DNA of 64,000 bases from an uncultured Metabacillus sp. (GCF_947503125.1 NZ_CANNCR010000001.1:62001-126000), one strand, 5' to 3'. Shown: positions 16,710 to 25,782, numbered from the stretch's first letter. Numbers and translations: made by a program. Notes: generated by a model not told the origin, from the sequence alone.

Positions 16710-17627
16710 ATGACGTATTTGCCAGATGAATTTGTCAAAACGATAAAATCGGTCCATAAAGAGAATGGACAAACGTGGTTGAATCATTTTGAACAGCTAA
16801 TCAAACATTGTGAAGAAAAATGGGAGCTTAAGATCCAGCCACCCTATGAGTTATCTTATAATTTTGTAGCACCTGCAGTTAGAGTAGATGGAAGCAAAGT
16901 TGTCGTTAAATTAGTGGTACCTGGTGATGAGGGATTTCAAAATGAAGTGGAGGCCCTTAAACATTTCAACGGTCAAGGAATTATCCGCCTTCTTTATGAG
17001 GAAGCTGAAAAAGGCATTATGATCTTAGAGCATGTATCGCCAGGTGATAAGCTGGCTTCTATTGAAAATGATGATGAGGCAACATTGATCATGGCACAGG
17101 TTATGAAAAAATTATGGAAATCCCCGCCGAATAACACAAGCATTCAGACACTTTTCCAACGGGAAAAGGACTTTCAGAACATACGTCTTAATCATAAGGA
17201 TGGTGTGGGGCCTATTACGAAAACAATGCTGATGGAAGCGGAAGAGATTTTTTCAAGGCTGACCAGTACAATGAAAGATTTATACCTTCTTCACGGTGAT
17301 TTCCATCACTACAATGTTTTATCGGTAAATCAAAAAGACTGGATTGTCATTGATCCAAAGGGATTAATAGGTGAACGAGAATATGATGTCATTCAATTTC
17401 TGTTAAATAAATTACCGGATGACCAAGTAGAACAACTGATTGAAAAAAGGATAAATATTTTAGTAGAGCATTTACATCTAAATAAAGAGAGAATTTTATT
17501 ATGGGGTTATTGTCATTCAATTTTAAGCTTATATTGGGATATTGAAGACTTTGGTGTGCCAAATGAAAAGACCTTTGAAGTCATCACAAGCTTTAAAAAT
17601 TTGTATAGTAAAATATATGGAGTTTAA
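16710..17627 (+). CDS. Aminoglycoside/hydroxyurea-type kinase (APH fold)
   Basis: This 305-residue kinase-like protein has an ATP lobe with VVVKLVVPG (about 64-72), the catalytic loop LLHGDFHHYN (193-202, catalytic Asp197) and the metal-binding IDPKG with Asp215. The pattern fits the streptomycin 6-kinase/hydroxyurea kinase branch of the APH superfamily. Such proteins are common in soil bacilli as housekeeping small-molecule kinases, so antibiotic resistance cannot be concluded. Ribosome binding site AAGGGTGA precedes ATG. A compact terminator follows, so it is a single-gene unit. Confidence 0.8.
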   Translation: MTYLPDEFVKTIKSVHKENGQTWLNHFEQLIKHCEEKWELKIQPPYELSYNFVAPAVRVDGSKVVVKLVVPGDEGFQNEVEALKHFNGQGIIRLLYEEAEKGIMILEHVSPGDKLASIENDDEATLIMAQVMKKLWKSPPNNTSIQTLFQREKDFQNIRLNHKDGVGPITKTMLMEAEEIFSRLTSTMKDLYLLHGDFHHYNVLSVNQKDWIVIDPKGLIGEREYDVIQFLLNKLPDDQVEQLIEKRINILVEHLHLNKERILLWGYCHSILSLYWDIEDFGVPNEKTFEVITSFKNLYSKIYGV

Positions 17628-17628
17628 G

Positions 17629-17660
17629 AAAGGGCTGATGATTAGTTTCAGCCCTTTTAA
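17629..17660 (+). terminator. Terminator after the APH-like kinase
   Basis: AAAGGGCTGA and TTCAGCCCTTTT form a ten-base stem with a short loop and T run. Confidence 0.82.
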
Positions 17661-17713
17661 TCTGAAGTATCAGGGTATCTTTAATTATGATAGAAACTTA
17701 GAGGAGTGGTTTG

Positions 17714-18598
17714 ATGGGCCAACATTTTATTAGAATGTCAGAGGGGAAAAACAGCCATTGGCGTTATTTTTGGTCACTCTTGGTTATTTTAGCCTTTATG
17801 TTTGTTATCGGAACGATTGCATACTTAATTGCTGTTTTAATAACAGCGTTTATAAACCCGAGCATTGTTGATGTAGAAGAGATGATGATTACCGATCCAT
17901 TGGTGGATTTTTATCTATATCATATCGTCAATATTTCGGCTGTTTTTGGAATGTGGCTTGCAGCACGCACTATTTTAAAAAGAAAACTGATTTCCTTTAT
18001 CACACCATATGATAAGGTAAATTGGACGAAGATTTTATATGGATTTTTGATTGCTTTTTCATTATTCGCGCTGTTTGCTCTATTAGACTACGCCATTTTT
18101 CCAAATGATTATATGTTAAATGATTTTGAAGGTTCTAGATTTGCATGGCTGGTAGTTGCTTCAATCCTGTTAGTTCCTATTCAAACAACCTCAGAGGAAT
18201 TATTTTTTAGAGGGTTTTTGTTGCAATGGGCAGGTAAATTAACAAAGAACCCGATTATTTTAATGCTCATCATTGGAGGCATCTTTGGAAGCTTGCACTT
18301 TTCAAATCCTGAAATGGAGCACGGGGCATTTTGGGTTGCGATTGATTATTTAGCAATGGGCTTCATTTGGACTTATATTTCCATAAAAACAAATAGTTCA
18401 GAGTTTTCCATTGGTGCCCATGCCGCAAATAACATGTTTTTATGTATTTTTCTAACGATGGAGGATACGGTAGTTGGAAATATTCCTTCTTTATTTGTCG
18501 TAACAAATGTTAATGCAATGCTGTCGGCGCTTACAACTGTTACAACCGGTTTGATTTTCTTATACATTGTGATGCGGAAGCATCGGATGGGAAACTAG
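17714..18598 (+). CDS. CPBP-family intramembrane metalloprotease (Abi-like)
   Basis: This 294-residue protein has about eight membrane helices. The CPBP (CAAX protease/bacteriocin-processing) signature is present: EELFFRG with Glu161, Glu162 and Arg166, then FGSLHF with His195 and IGAHAANN with His236 and Asn240. ATG at 17714 is preferred over the adjoining TTG at 17711 because GAGGAG is seven bases upstream. Family members act in prenyl-protein-like proteolysis or self-immunity to peptides. No bacteriocin gene lies nearby, so the substrate is unknown. Confidence 0.83.
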   Translation: MGQHFIRMSEGKNSHWRYFWSLLVILAFMFVIGTIAYLIAVLITAFINPSIVDVEEMMITDPLVDFYLYHIVNISAVFGMWLAARTILKRKLISFITPYDKVNWTKILYGFLIAFSLFALFALLDYAIFPNDYMLNDFEGSRFAWLVVASILLVPIQTTSEELFFRGFLLQWAGKLTKNPIILMLIIGGIFGSLHFSNPEMEHGAFWVAIDYLAMGFIWTYISIKTNSSEFSIGAHAANNMFLCIFLTMEDTVVGNIPSLFVVTNVNAMLSALTTVTTGLIFLYIVMRKHRMGN

Positions 18599-18752
18599 AT
18601 AGTGAGGAATTACAAACAATAATAGGCAGCTATTTTGTTTTATAAACTAGTAAAAAACGTTGAATATATGAAAAGTTGTTGATACAGAACGTATAAAAAA
18701 AACCCTTTCGGTGTTATAATTGTTTAGATGTTAAAGTATTGGAGGATATTTC

Positions 18753-20372
18753 ATGATTCAAGTTACAAATGTCAGCTTACGGTATGGTGATCGCAAGCTT
18801 TTTGAAGATGTTAATATTAAATTCACTCCGGGAAATTGCTACGGATTAATTGGTGCGAATGGTGCTGGAAAATCTACTTTTTTAAAAATACTTTCCGGTG
18901 AAATCGAACCGCAAACAGGTGATGTCAGTATGGCGCCTGGCGAGCGTTTGGCGGTGTTAAAGCAAAATCACTTTGAATATGAAGAGCATGAAGTTCTTAA
19001 GGTTGTTATTATGGGACATAAACGCCTTTATGAAGTTATGCAGGAAAAAGATGCCATTTATATGAAAGCTGATTTTACCGATGAAGATGGCATGAAGGCG
19101 GCAGAATTAGAAGGTGAATTCGCTGAATTAAATGGTTGGGAAGCGGAAAGTGAAGCAGCTATATTGTTAAAAGGACTTGGAATTTCTGAGGAGCTTCATA
19201 CGAAGAAAATGGCTGATCTAACCGGCGGGGAAAAGGTAAAGGTTCTGTTGGCACAAGCCCTTTTTGGACAGCCTGATGTTCTCCTTCTGGACGAGCCTAC
19301 GAACCACCTTGATATTCATGCGATCGCATGGCTTGAGGAATTTTTAATAAACTTTGAAAATACGGTTATTGTTGTTTCACATGACCGCCACTTTTTAAAT
19401 AAGGTTTGTACACATATTGCTGATTTAGACTTTTCAAAAATTAAAATTTATGTCGGAAACTATGATTTCTGGTATGAATCAAGTCAATTAGCTCTTAAAT
19501 TAGCGCAGGAAGCAAATAAGAAAAAAGAAGAGAAAATAAAAGAGCTTCAAAACTTCATTGCCAGATTTAGTGCAAATGCTTCAAAATCAAAGCAAGCGAC
19601 TTCACGTAAAAAATTATTGGATAAAATTACGTTAGATGATATTCAACCATCTTCTCGCCGTTATCCATATGTGAACTTTACACCAGAACGTGAAATCGGT
19701 AATGATGTTCTCCGTGTAGAAGGCTTATCGAAAACAATTGATGGTGTAAAGGTATTAGATAACATCAGCTTTATTATGAATAGAGAAGATAAAATTGCCT
19801 TAGTTGGCCGTGATGAAATTGCGATTACGACTTTATTTAAAATTTTAGCAGGAGAGATTGAGCCTGACAGTGGTACATTTAAATGGGGTGTTACAACAAC
19901 ACAAGCTTATTTTCCTAAAGATAACAGTGAGTATTTCACTGGCGATGAGCAAAATCTCGTTGACTGGCTCCGCCAATTTTCTCCGAACGACCAAAGTGAA
20001 AGCTTTTTACGCGGTTTCTTAGGACGGATGCTTTTCTCAGGAGAGGAAGTTATGAAGAAGCCGAGTGTATTGTCAGGAGGAGAAAAGGTTCGCTGCATGC
20101 TTTCGAAAATGATGTTAAGCGGTGCGAACGTTCTTTTATTAGATGAACCAACAAACCACTTAGACCTTGAATCGATTACGGCGCTTAACAATGGCTTAAT
20201 TGCATATAAAGGTGCGATGATTTTCACTTCACATGACCATCAATTTGTGCAAACAATTGCGAATCGGATTATCGAAATTACTTCGAACGGTATCGTTGAT
20301 AAGCAAATGACCTATGATGAGTTTTTAGAAGATGATAATGTACAGAAGCAAGTAAAGGAATTGTACGCGTAA
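18753..20372 (+). CDS. ykpA: ABC-F ATPase YkpA
   Basis: This 539-residue soluble protein of the ABC-F group (translation-associated, YbiT-like branch) has two ATPase domains without membrane segments. Domain 1 has Walker A GANGAGKS (34-41), signature LTGGE (156-160) and LLLDEPTNHLD. A charged linker (about 245-300) follows. Domain 2 keeps the LSGGE signature and LLLDEPTNHLD. Its Walker A position reads GRDEIAITT (352-360), without the usual lysine. As far as I recall the degenerate P-loop is typical of this branch. TTGGAGG precedes the ATG. Confidence 0.9.
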   Translation: MIQVTNVSLRYGDRKLFEDVNIKFTPGNCYGLIGANGAGKSTFLKILSGEIEPQTGDVSMAPGERLAVLKQNHFEYEEHEVLKVVIMGHKRLYEVMQEKDAIYMKADFTDEDGMKAAELEGEFAELNGWEAESEAAILLKGLGISEELHTKKMADLTGGEKVKVLLAQALFGQPDVLLLDEPTNHLDIHAIAWLEEFLINFENTVIVVSHDRHFLNKVCTHIADLDFSKIKIYVGNYDFWYESSQLALKLAQEANKKKEEKIKELQNFIARFSANASKSKQATSRKKLLDKITLDDIQPSSRRYPYVNFTPEREIGNDVLRVEGLSKTIDGVKVLDNISFIMNREDKIALVGRDEIAITTLFKILAGEIEPDSGTFKWGVTTTQAYFPKDNSEYFTGDEQNLVDWLRQFSPNDQSESFLRGFLGRMLFSGEEVMKKPSVLSGGEKVRCMLSKMMLSGANVLLLDEPTNHLDLESITALNNGLIAYKGAMIFTSHDHQFVQTIANRIIEITSNGIVDKQMTYDEFLEDDNVQKQVKELYA

Positions 20373-20387
20373 AAGAGTAGATTTAAA

Positions 20388-20434
20388 AAAGAGATGGCTT
20401 ACATAGACATTAGTCTGGTGGGCCATCTCTTTTT
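20388..20434 (+). terminator. Terminator of ykpA
   Basis: AAAGAGATGGC pairs with GCCATCTCTTT, followed by TT. Confidence 0.82.
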
Positions 20435-20612
20435 GTGCTGATTGTACAACATCAAGCTTTGCGGAATGGGATTATTGGATTATTAGTAATTTGTAAAATT
20501 AAACAAATAATTCCATATTGATGATAAAATAGAAATACTGGTACATAAAGTTAGGCAATAGACTTACCATCACGGATATAGAATAAAGCAGTGCGTGTTA
20601 GAGGGGTTGATA

Positions 20613-21212
20613 ATGATGAAGTGGTATGCAATTGGTTTGTTAGCTGTTGTGCTTGTTAGTTCAGGCTGTGGAAAAAAAGATGACACAGCAACATCAGTTA
20701 TAGAATCTGAAAATGAAACATTGAAAAAACTGGAGCAGGGTGAACCGGTTATGAAAGGGCAAGTGGTCGATCCTGGATCCAGTATTAAGTTAACCATGAA
20801 GCATGATATAACTTTAGATTTGTCTGGGACAAAGGTTTTGAAGCAAGAAAATGCGATGATTATTCGAATGTTAGATGAGGTGCTATTTAATTATGATCAA
20901 GCAGAATTTTACGAAAAAGCAGAAGCTAGTTTAAGAGAATTAGATCATGTTTTTGCTGCATTGCCTAGTAATACCACAATAATCATCGAAGCTCATTTGG
21001 ATGATCGTGCAGATAATGAATTTAACCTTCAGCTTACAAAAAAACGAGCTAATCGTTTATTACATCGTTTTAATGAAAACGAGAAATTATCTCATCTAAG
21101 CTTTTCAGCTGTTGGAGCCGGAGAAGATAAGCCGATTGTCCCCAATGATGGCAATGCTGAAAATCATCAGTTGAATCGGCGTATCGACTTTGTCATAAAA
21201 TTCTCATTATAA
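20613..21212 (+). CDS. OmpA-like domain lipoprotein
   Basis: This 199-residue predicted lipoprotein has its lipobox cysteine at residue 19 (SSGC). The C-terminal half (about 85-199) has the OmpA/MotB peptidoglycan-binding pattern: a VLFNYDQAEFYEKAEASL start, a TTIIIEAHLDDRADNEFN strand-turn, LTKKRANRLL and the closing NHQLNRRIDFVI. In this fold the Asp/Arg positions bind diaminopimelate. The protein could tie the membrane surface to peptidoglycan. Upstream, GAGGGG lies six bases before ATG. It ends six bases inside the convergent CobW gene. Confidence 0.75.
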   Translation: MMKWYAIGLLAVVLVSSGCGKKDDTATSVIESENETLKKLEQGEPVMKGQVVDPGSSIKLTMKHDITLDLSGTKVLKQENAMIIRMLDEVLFNYDQAEFYEKAEASLRELDHVFAALPSNTTIIIEAHLDDRADNEFNLQLTKKRANRLLHRFNENEKLSHLSFSAVGAGEDKPIVPNDGNAENHQLNRRIDFVIKFSL

Positions 21213-22115
21213 AGATTCAAGCGCTGTTTTTATCCATTGGTGATCAAGGTGTTCTCCAATAAAAACAAGTGTGTTTTTCATTTTTATTTTTTCTTTAAGG
21301 TATAGCGGCATCCCGTAGGAGTATTGAAAAAGATAGCTTTCCTTTGAATGTGTAAAAGATAGATAGCCTTTTATCCGATAGATTGTATCAGGCATGTTCT
21401 TTAAAAACTGTTCAAATTTTTTCATATCTATTGGCCGTGAAAAGGTATGGACATATGTGCGCATATGCAATGTTTCGAGAACATGTGTTTTTTCATGTTC
21501 TTTTTTACTGGATTTTTGAATAGGCTTTAGCTGTGTTAGAGGGACATCGGCATATTCTGTCATCAACAGCTTCGCCGTTTTATTTAACGCTTGAATTTCA
21601 GAAATAAGCGTTGCCTTTTCATCCTCTGACAGCTGATCAATTTTGTTTAATAGAACAATATCTGCATGCTGAACTTGTTCCGCTAAAAGCTTGCGAATTT
21701 GTATGCTAAGTTTTGAGCGGTCCTTCCATCTTTTTGCGTCAATTAATGTAATAATAGCCTTTATTGCTAGCTTTTCAGCAAATAGAGGGGACATGCAAGC
21801 ATCTAAAACCTCAATTGGATGGGCGACACCTGTTGTTTCTATATAGATGGCGTCTAGCTCATATTCTCTTAGCATGTTTTCAAGCTGAACTTCAAGCTGT
21901 CCCTGAATGGTACAGCATACACAGCCGTTTAAAAGCTCCTTTAATGGTATTTCCTCTTGGACGACGTTAGAATCGATCGAAACCTCACCAAGCTCATTCA
22001 TGATAACGGCGATTTTTCGTTCAAGCTGCTTTTCTTGAACAAGAATATTTTGTAATAACGTTGTTTTTCCAGCTCCAAGAAAACCGGATAATATATAGAC
22101 CTCTACAGGCTTCAT
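21207..22115 (-). CDS. CobW/COG0523-family metal-chaperone GTPase
   Basis: This 302-residue P-loop GTPase has Walker A GFLGAGKTT (11-19), the metal-binding CxCC motif C65-V-C67-C68 in LNGCVCCTI, a switch ETTGVAHP, NKID (guanine specificity) and a C-terminal CobW_C domain (about 210-300). The family supplies zinc or other metals to target enzymes under limitation. No Zur-like operator is obvious in the upstream 80 bases. The substrate metal is therefore not assigned. Confidence 0.85.
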   Translation of the reverse strand: MKPVEVYILSGFLGAGKTTLLQNILVQEKQLERKIAVIMNELGEVSIDSNVVQEEIPLKELLNGCVCCTIQGQLEVQLENMLREYELDAIYIETTGVAHPIEVLDACMSPLFAEKLAIKAIITLIDAKRWKDRSKLSIQIRKLLAEQVQHADIVLLNKIDQLSEDEKATLISEIQALNKTAKLLMTEYADVPLTQLKPIQKSSKKEHEKTHVLETLHMRTYVHTFSRPIDMKKFEQFLKNMPDTIYRIKGYLSFTHSKESYLFQYSYGMPLYLKEKIKMKNTLVFIGEHLDHQWIKTALESL

Positions 22116-22142
22116 GATGTTTCCCTCATTTCAATATCAATA

Positions 22143-22190
22143 AGAAAGAGGGCCTGACGTAAGTAAATTATGTCTGACCCTTTTTTTAAA
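22143..22190. terminator. Bidirectional hairpin
   Basis: AAAGAGGGCCTGAC and GTCTGACCCTTTTTTT can pair with a small bulge. The T run is on the plus strand, with a weaker one on the minus strand. It lies between two minus-strand genes, so its role is uncertain. Confidence 0.4.
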
Positions 22191-22198
22191 TGTTCTAA

Positions 22199-22384
22199 GA
22201 AAGTGTCCAGCTCCAGGCGCCATCGGCGAAGCACAGGACGTGCAAGTGCAGTCAATGCGACAGGATGTCGCGTTTTTGACTGCCTCTAGGGTCTAGTCAA
22301 ATAGGAATTGAAGGGAAAGAACACCTTCTATTCCTATTCGCCTTATGCTTGTCGCCGAATGCTAAGCACCTTGCGCTTTTCTTA
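22199..22384 (+). repeat. Structured intergenic repeat, copy 1
   Basis: The copy starts AAGTGTCCAGCTCCAGG and ends CCTTGCGCTTTTCTTA. Inner parts are nested inverted repeats. GCAGTCAA...TTGACTGC encloses GCGAC/GTCGC. AATAGGAAT and ATTCCTATT surround the core GAAGG-gaaagaaca-CCTTC. The same core and ends occur at 34510-34667 with different but complementary stem sequence. Its right end is 16 bases past the 3' end of the minus-strand aminopeptidase gene. Confidence 0.7.
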
Positions 22385-22400
22385 TTTTGTTATTATTTGT

Positions 22401-23633
22401 TTAAAATGCCCATGTTCCGTTTCGGAAGATAGCTTCTGTCGTTCCATCTTCTAATATTCCATCAATATCCATATCTGCAGAGCCGATCATAAAGTCGACA
22501 TGGGTAATACTGGAGTTAACGCCAACCTTCTCAAGCTCTTCACGAGACATTTTTTTTCCGCCTTCAACACAGAAAGCATAACCATTACCAATTGCTAAAT
22601 GGTTTGAGGCATTTTCATCAAATAATGTATTGTAAAACAATACGCCAGATTGAGAAATAGGTGAATCATGTGCAACTAATGCGATCTCGCCTAAATAGTG
22701 TGAGCCTTCATCTGTTTCAACTAATTGCTTTAATACGTCTTCACCTTTTTCAGCTTTCACATCAACGATACGGCCATTTTCAAAGGTGAGTGAAAAATCA
22801 TCAATAAGATTTCCGCTGTAGCTAAGCGGCTTCGTGCTTTTAACAACACCATTTACTCCGTTTCGCAAAGGGACAGTGAACACTTCCTCTGTAGGCATAT
22901 TTGCCATAAAGAAATTCCCCCGCTCATTTTCGCTGCCTGCGCCAACCCATGTATGTGTGTCATGAAGTTCAATGGTTAGATCAGTTCCTGCGGCTTTATA
23001 ATGAAGCATTTTATATTTTTTACTATTTAAATAGTCTACCTTGTTATGTAAATTAAGATTATGTTCCTCCCAAGCTTTTACTGGGTCTGGCTGGTCAATT
23101 CGAGTTGTTCGGAAGATGGCTTCCCAAAGCAGTTCCACTTGTTTATCTTCTCTTTCATCAGGAAAGACTTTTGCTGCCCACTCCTTTGAAGCAGCACCAA
23201 TAACTGTCCAGCTAGCTTTGTCAGCTTGTAAATAGTTGCGATATTTAGTTAAAGCCATCCCGGCTGCCTTTGTGGAAGCTGCAATTCTTTTTGGGTCAAT
23301 TCCACTTAATAGGTCAGGATTAGATGAAATGATCGACATAAAGGCACCGTCATTTTCAGCTAATGTTTCTAACCCGCGCGCTTTCCATTCTGGATAGTCG
23401 CTTAATGCATCCTCTGATGCTAGTTCAAAGCGAGTTCTTGTCACCACATCATCATGCCATTCAACATATACATTTCGTGCGCCGGCTTCATAAGCCTTTT
23501 TAACGACGAGACGGACAAAATCAGCAACCTCTGTTGAAGCGTTTATGACTAAATTTTGATTATGTTGAATATTAACCCCCACACGAACTGCTAGTTCCGC
23601 ATATTTTTCTAACTTTTGTTGAAAATTAGACAT
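22401..23633 (-). CDS. M29-family metal-dependent aminopeptidase (AmpS-like)
   Basis: This 410-residue thermophilic-type (clan MQ) aminopeptidase is expected to be cytoplasmic and to release N-terminal residues. The C-terminal metal-ligand region is intact: ETDEGSHYLGEIALV, then SNHLAIGNGYAF, and THVDFMIGSADMDIDG near the end, with the His and Asp ligands. AGGAGG-like sequence (AAGGAGGTTAGAGCA) lies before ATG. It is transcribed alone. Length and motif order match AmpS/PepS of bacilli. Confidence 0.9.
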   Translation of the reverse strand: MSNFQQKLEKYAELAVRVGVNIQHNQNLVINASTEVADFVRLVVKKAYEAGARNVYVEWHDDVVTRTRFELASEDALSDYPEWKARGLETLAENDGAFMSIISSNPDLLSGIDPKRIAASTKAAGMALTKYRNYLQADKASWTVIGAASKEWAAKVFPDEREDKQVELLWEAIFRTTRIDQPDPVKAWEEHNLNLHNKVDYLNSKKYKMLHYKAAGTDLTIELHDTHTWVGAGSENERGNFFMANMPTEEVFTVPLRNGVNGVVKSTKPLSYSGNLIDDFSLTFENGRIVDVKAEKGEDVLKQLVETDEGSHYLGEIALVAHDSPISQSGVLFYNTLFDENASNHLAIGNGYAFCVEGGKKMSREELEKVGVNSSITHVDFMIGSADMDIDGILEDGTTEAIFRNGTWAF

Positions 23634-23805
23634 TGCTCTAACCTCCTTGTTATTATGATCAATTTATAAAAGCCTCCAAATTAGGAAGTTTTACCTTTTT
23701 ATTTTAACAACCCATTAAGGGAATGAAAAGCTAAAGCCATTTCTAAGCCAAATTGCTTTATGTGTTGATAGAAAATTATTACAATGAAACTATTGAGGTG
23801 ATGAT

Positions 23806-24969
23806 GTGTACTTTCTAGATGAACAATTTATTAAAACATCTGCGCAAAAGGAATTACTTGAGAAAACAGATAAGCTAGCAAAAGAATTTGCTTTAACTGC
23901 TGACAAATATGATCGGGAGGGTGCTTTTCCTTTTCGGCATTTTAGACGCTTAAAAGAAGAAGGCTATTTAAAGCTAACAATCCCAAAACAGTATGGCGGA
24001 GATGGTGCATCTTTATATGAATTCTTAATGGTACAGGAAAAAATTGCTCAAGGTGATGCAGCAACTGCTTTATCCCTAGGGTGGCATTTAAGTTTATTGA
24101 TGGATGTGCATATAACGAAAAAATGGGAAAAAACAACTTATGAAAGAATTTGTAAAGAAATTATTTCAGATCATAAGCTCATAAACAGTGCGGCAACAGA
24201 ACCAAATTCCGGCAGCCCTGCAAGAGGTGGGAAGCCGGAGACAACCGCTTTGAAAAAAGGCAATAAATGGGTGATTAATGGGAAAAAGATATTTACATCT
24301 TTGGCACCTGCACTAGACTATTTTATTGTTCCTGCAACAATAGAAGAAACTGGAGAAATTGGCGATTTCCTCATTCCAAGAACAGAATGTGGAGTATCAA
24401 TTGAGGATACGTGGGACACAGTAGGTATGCGTGGAACAAGAAGTGATGATTTGATTTTAAATACTGTTGAAGTTCCATTTGAAGCATTAGTTGAGCGAAA
24501 GCGGAAAAAGGTTAGACCTTCTGCTCAGGGCTGGCTGCTTCATATTCCTGCATGCTATATCGGGATCGCGATTGCTGCTAGAAATGAAGCTGTAGAGTTC
24601 GCAAAAACATATCAGCCGACAAGCCTCACACACCCTATTAAAGAGGTTCCCGAGGTTAGAAGGAAGGTTGCGGAAATTGATTTAAAACTGACAACTGCTA
24701 GAACTTTTATGTATGCTGTTGCAGATAAGTGGGATACTGACCCAACAAATCGTGCAAATTTAGCTTATGACTTAGCAGCAGTAAAAACAGTTGTAACAAA
24801 TACTGCTGTTGAGGTTGTTGATTTGGCAATGAGAGTTGTTGGCGGGCAAAGCTTATTTATGTCAAATTCGTTACAAAGACATTATCGTGATGTACGTGCC
24901 GGGTTACATAACCCGCCTTCAGATGATATAACATCAAAAATATTTGCTGATCGAGCGTTTCGAAGCTAA
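23806..24969 (+). CDS. Acyl-CoA dehydrogenase-family flavoprotein
   Basis: This 387-residue FAD enzyme of the acyl-CoA dehydrogenase superfamily has an N-terminal helical domain (about 10-120), a middle beta domain with NSAATEPNSGSPARGG (about 130-150) and KIFTSLAP, and a C-terminal helical domain (about 235-385) with VVGGQSLFMSNSLQRHYRDVRAGL. GTG at 23806 follows GAGGTGATGAT. An ATG immediately upstream is out of frame. There are no beta-oxidation genes next to it, so the substrate is unknown. Confidence 0.85.
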   Translation: MYFLDEQFIKTSAQKELLEKTDKLAKEFALTADKYDREGAFPFRHFRRLKEEGYLKLTIPKQYGGDGASLYEFLMVQEKIAQGDAATALSLGWHLSLLMDVHITKKWEKTTYERICKEIISDHKLINSAATEPNSGSPARGGKPETTALKKGNKWVINGKKIFTSLAPALDYFIVPATIEETGEIGDFLIPRTECGVSIEDTWDTVGMRGTRSDDLILNTVEVPFEALVERKRKKVRPSAQGWLLHIPACYIGIAIAARNEAVEFAKTYQPTSLTHPIKEVPEVRRKVAEIDLKLTTARTFMYAVADKWDTDPTNRANLAYDLAAVKTVVTNTAVEVVDLAMRVVGGQSLFMSNSLQRHYRDVRAGLHNPPSDDITSKIFADRAFRS

Positions 24970-25001
24970 GGTGTTGGTGGGTTAACTAAAAATAATTAAA
25001 G

Positions 25002-25045
25002 AGGCTGTCTCTAAAAAAGTAGGAAGACCTGAGACAGCCTTATTA
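25002..25045 (+). terminator. GGCTGTCTC-type terminator
   Basis: AGGCTGTCTC at 25002-25011 pairs with GAGACAGCCT at 25031-25040, followed by TATTAT. It closes the acyl-CoA dehydrogenase gene. Confidence 0.75.
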
Positions 25046-25073
25046 TGTATTTATGTCGTGAGTCCTGATATGC

Positions 25074-25265
25074 TTATACACCTGTTGCGATCGTAAGTAA
25101 ATACATTACACCGCTCCCAAACATTAAGGTGCCAATTTCATAGATATTGATAATTGCACCAATTATTCCTTTTTTTGTAAGTGTGACGATCAGTGAGTAG
25201 ATAAACCCAATCAAAAGAATTCCAATAAAGATTTGAAAAGCAATAAGATTGCCGCAAGCAGGAAA
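25074..25265 (-). pseudogene. Remnant of a small membrane-protein gene
   Basis: On the minus strand a frame ending at TAA (25074-25076) encodes about 63 residues with two hydrophobic helices (QIFIGILLIGFIYSLIV and MFGSGVMYLLTIATGV). It has no plausible start codon and is closed upstream by TAG. The adjoining frame encodes another hydrophobic run (FSFLLAAILLLF) just upstream. A frameshift between the two would explain both. This looks like a decayed gene; sequencing error or coincidence cannot be excluded. Confidence 0.35.
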
Positions 25266-25335
25266 CTAAACGGAATTAAATTCAATAAAGTGATTGTTTA
25301 CTATAATGTTCCATGATAAAGACACGCCTTTCAAA

Positions 25336-25473
25336 TTAATCTCCTTGGACTTGGACCATTTCATTATTATCTGTGGGCCTTGATGGCATATTCGCAAGTG
25401 AAACACTCATCCCTCCCATGATAATGCCTGCTAATGTTAAGCTAATGATAATTCTTCTGCTTAAATCTTTCAC
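25336..25473 (-). CDS. Small exported peptide, 45 aa (YkpC-like position)
   Basis: GTG at 25473 is preceded by GGGAGGTAAATTT, and the frame runs 45 codons to TAA. The product has a basic start (KDLSRRIII), one hydrophobic segment (about 8-27, with GIIMGGMSVSLANMP) and a short polar tail. It is either a membrane-anchored or a cleaved peptide. It lies downstream of mreBH on the same strand, where B. subtilis has ykpC. I infer homology from position and size, not from a comparison. Confidence 0.6.
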   Translation of the reverse strand: MKDLSRRIIISLTLAGIIMGGMSVSLANMPSRPTDNNEMVQVQGD

Positions 25474-25714
25474 AAATTTACCTCCCTAAGTTTTCAAATA
25501 TAAGACGAAATCGAAAATGGAAAAGTTTCATTACTTATAGAATCTCTTAAAAAAAGAAAAAGAGATCTAGAAAGTGAAATTTCGTTTAACAAGTAAGCCA
25601 CACATAATGTATTCAATAATTATAGAAATGATGCAAATAAATTTTGTAAAATTTTTGTAAAAAATATAATGTTTTATTTAAGAGGGTGTACTAGATTAAG
25701 ACAGAAAACCAACG
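25474..25714. other. AT-rich intergenic stretch
   Basis: This 240-base stretch between the 45-codon gene and the mreBH terminator holds no ORF with a ribosome binding site. It probably contains the promoter of the small gene, which I could not place. Confidence 0.4.
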
Positions 25715-25758
25715 AAAAAAGCTCATGAGAGAATGTATCGAATTCTCTCATGAGCTTT
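25715..25758. terminator. Bidirectional terminator after mreBH
   Basis: AAAGCTCATGAGAGAAT and ATTCTCTCATGAGCTTT form a perfect 17-base stem with a short loop. A T run follows on the minus strand, serving mreBH. Confidence 0.9.
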
Positions 25759-25782
25759 ATTAATAGTAGGTTTGTTGTTATA

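Noticed and set aside
17542-17733. 63-codon plus-strand frame spanning the APH terminator
   Set aside because: It overlaps the kinase end, runs through the terminator hairpin and lacks a ribosome binding site.
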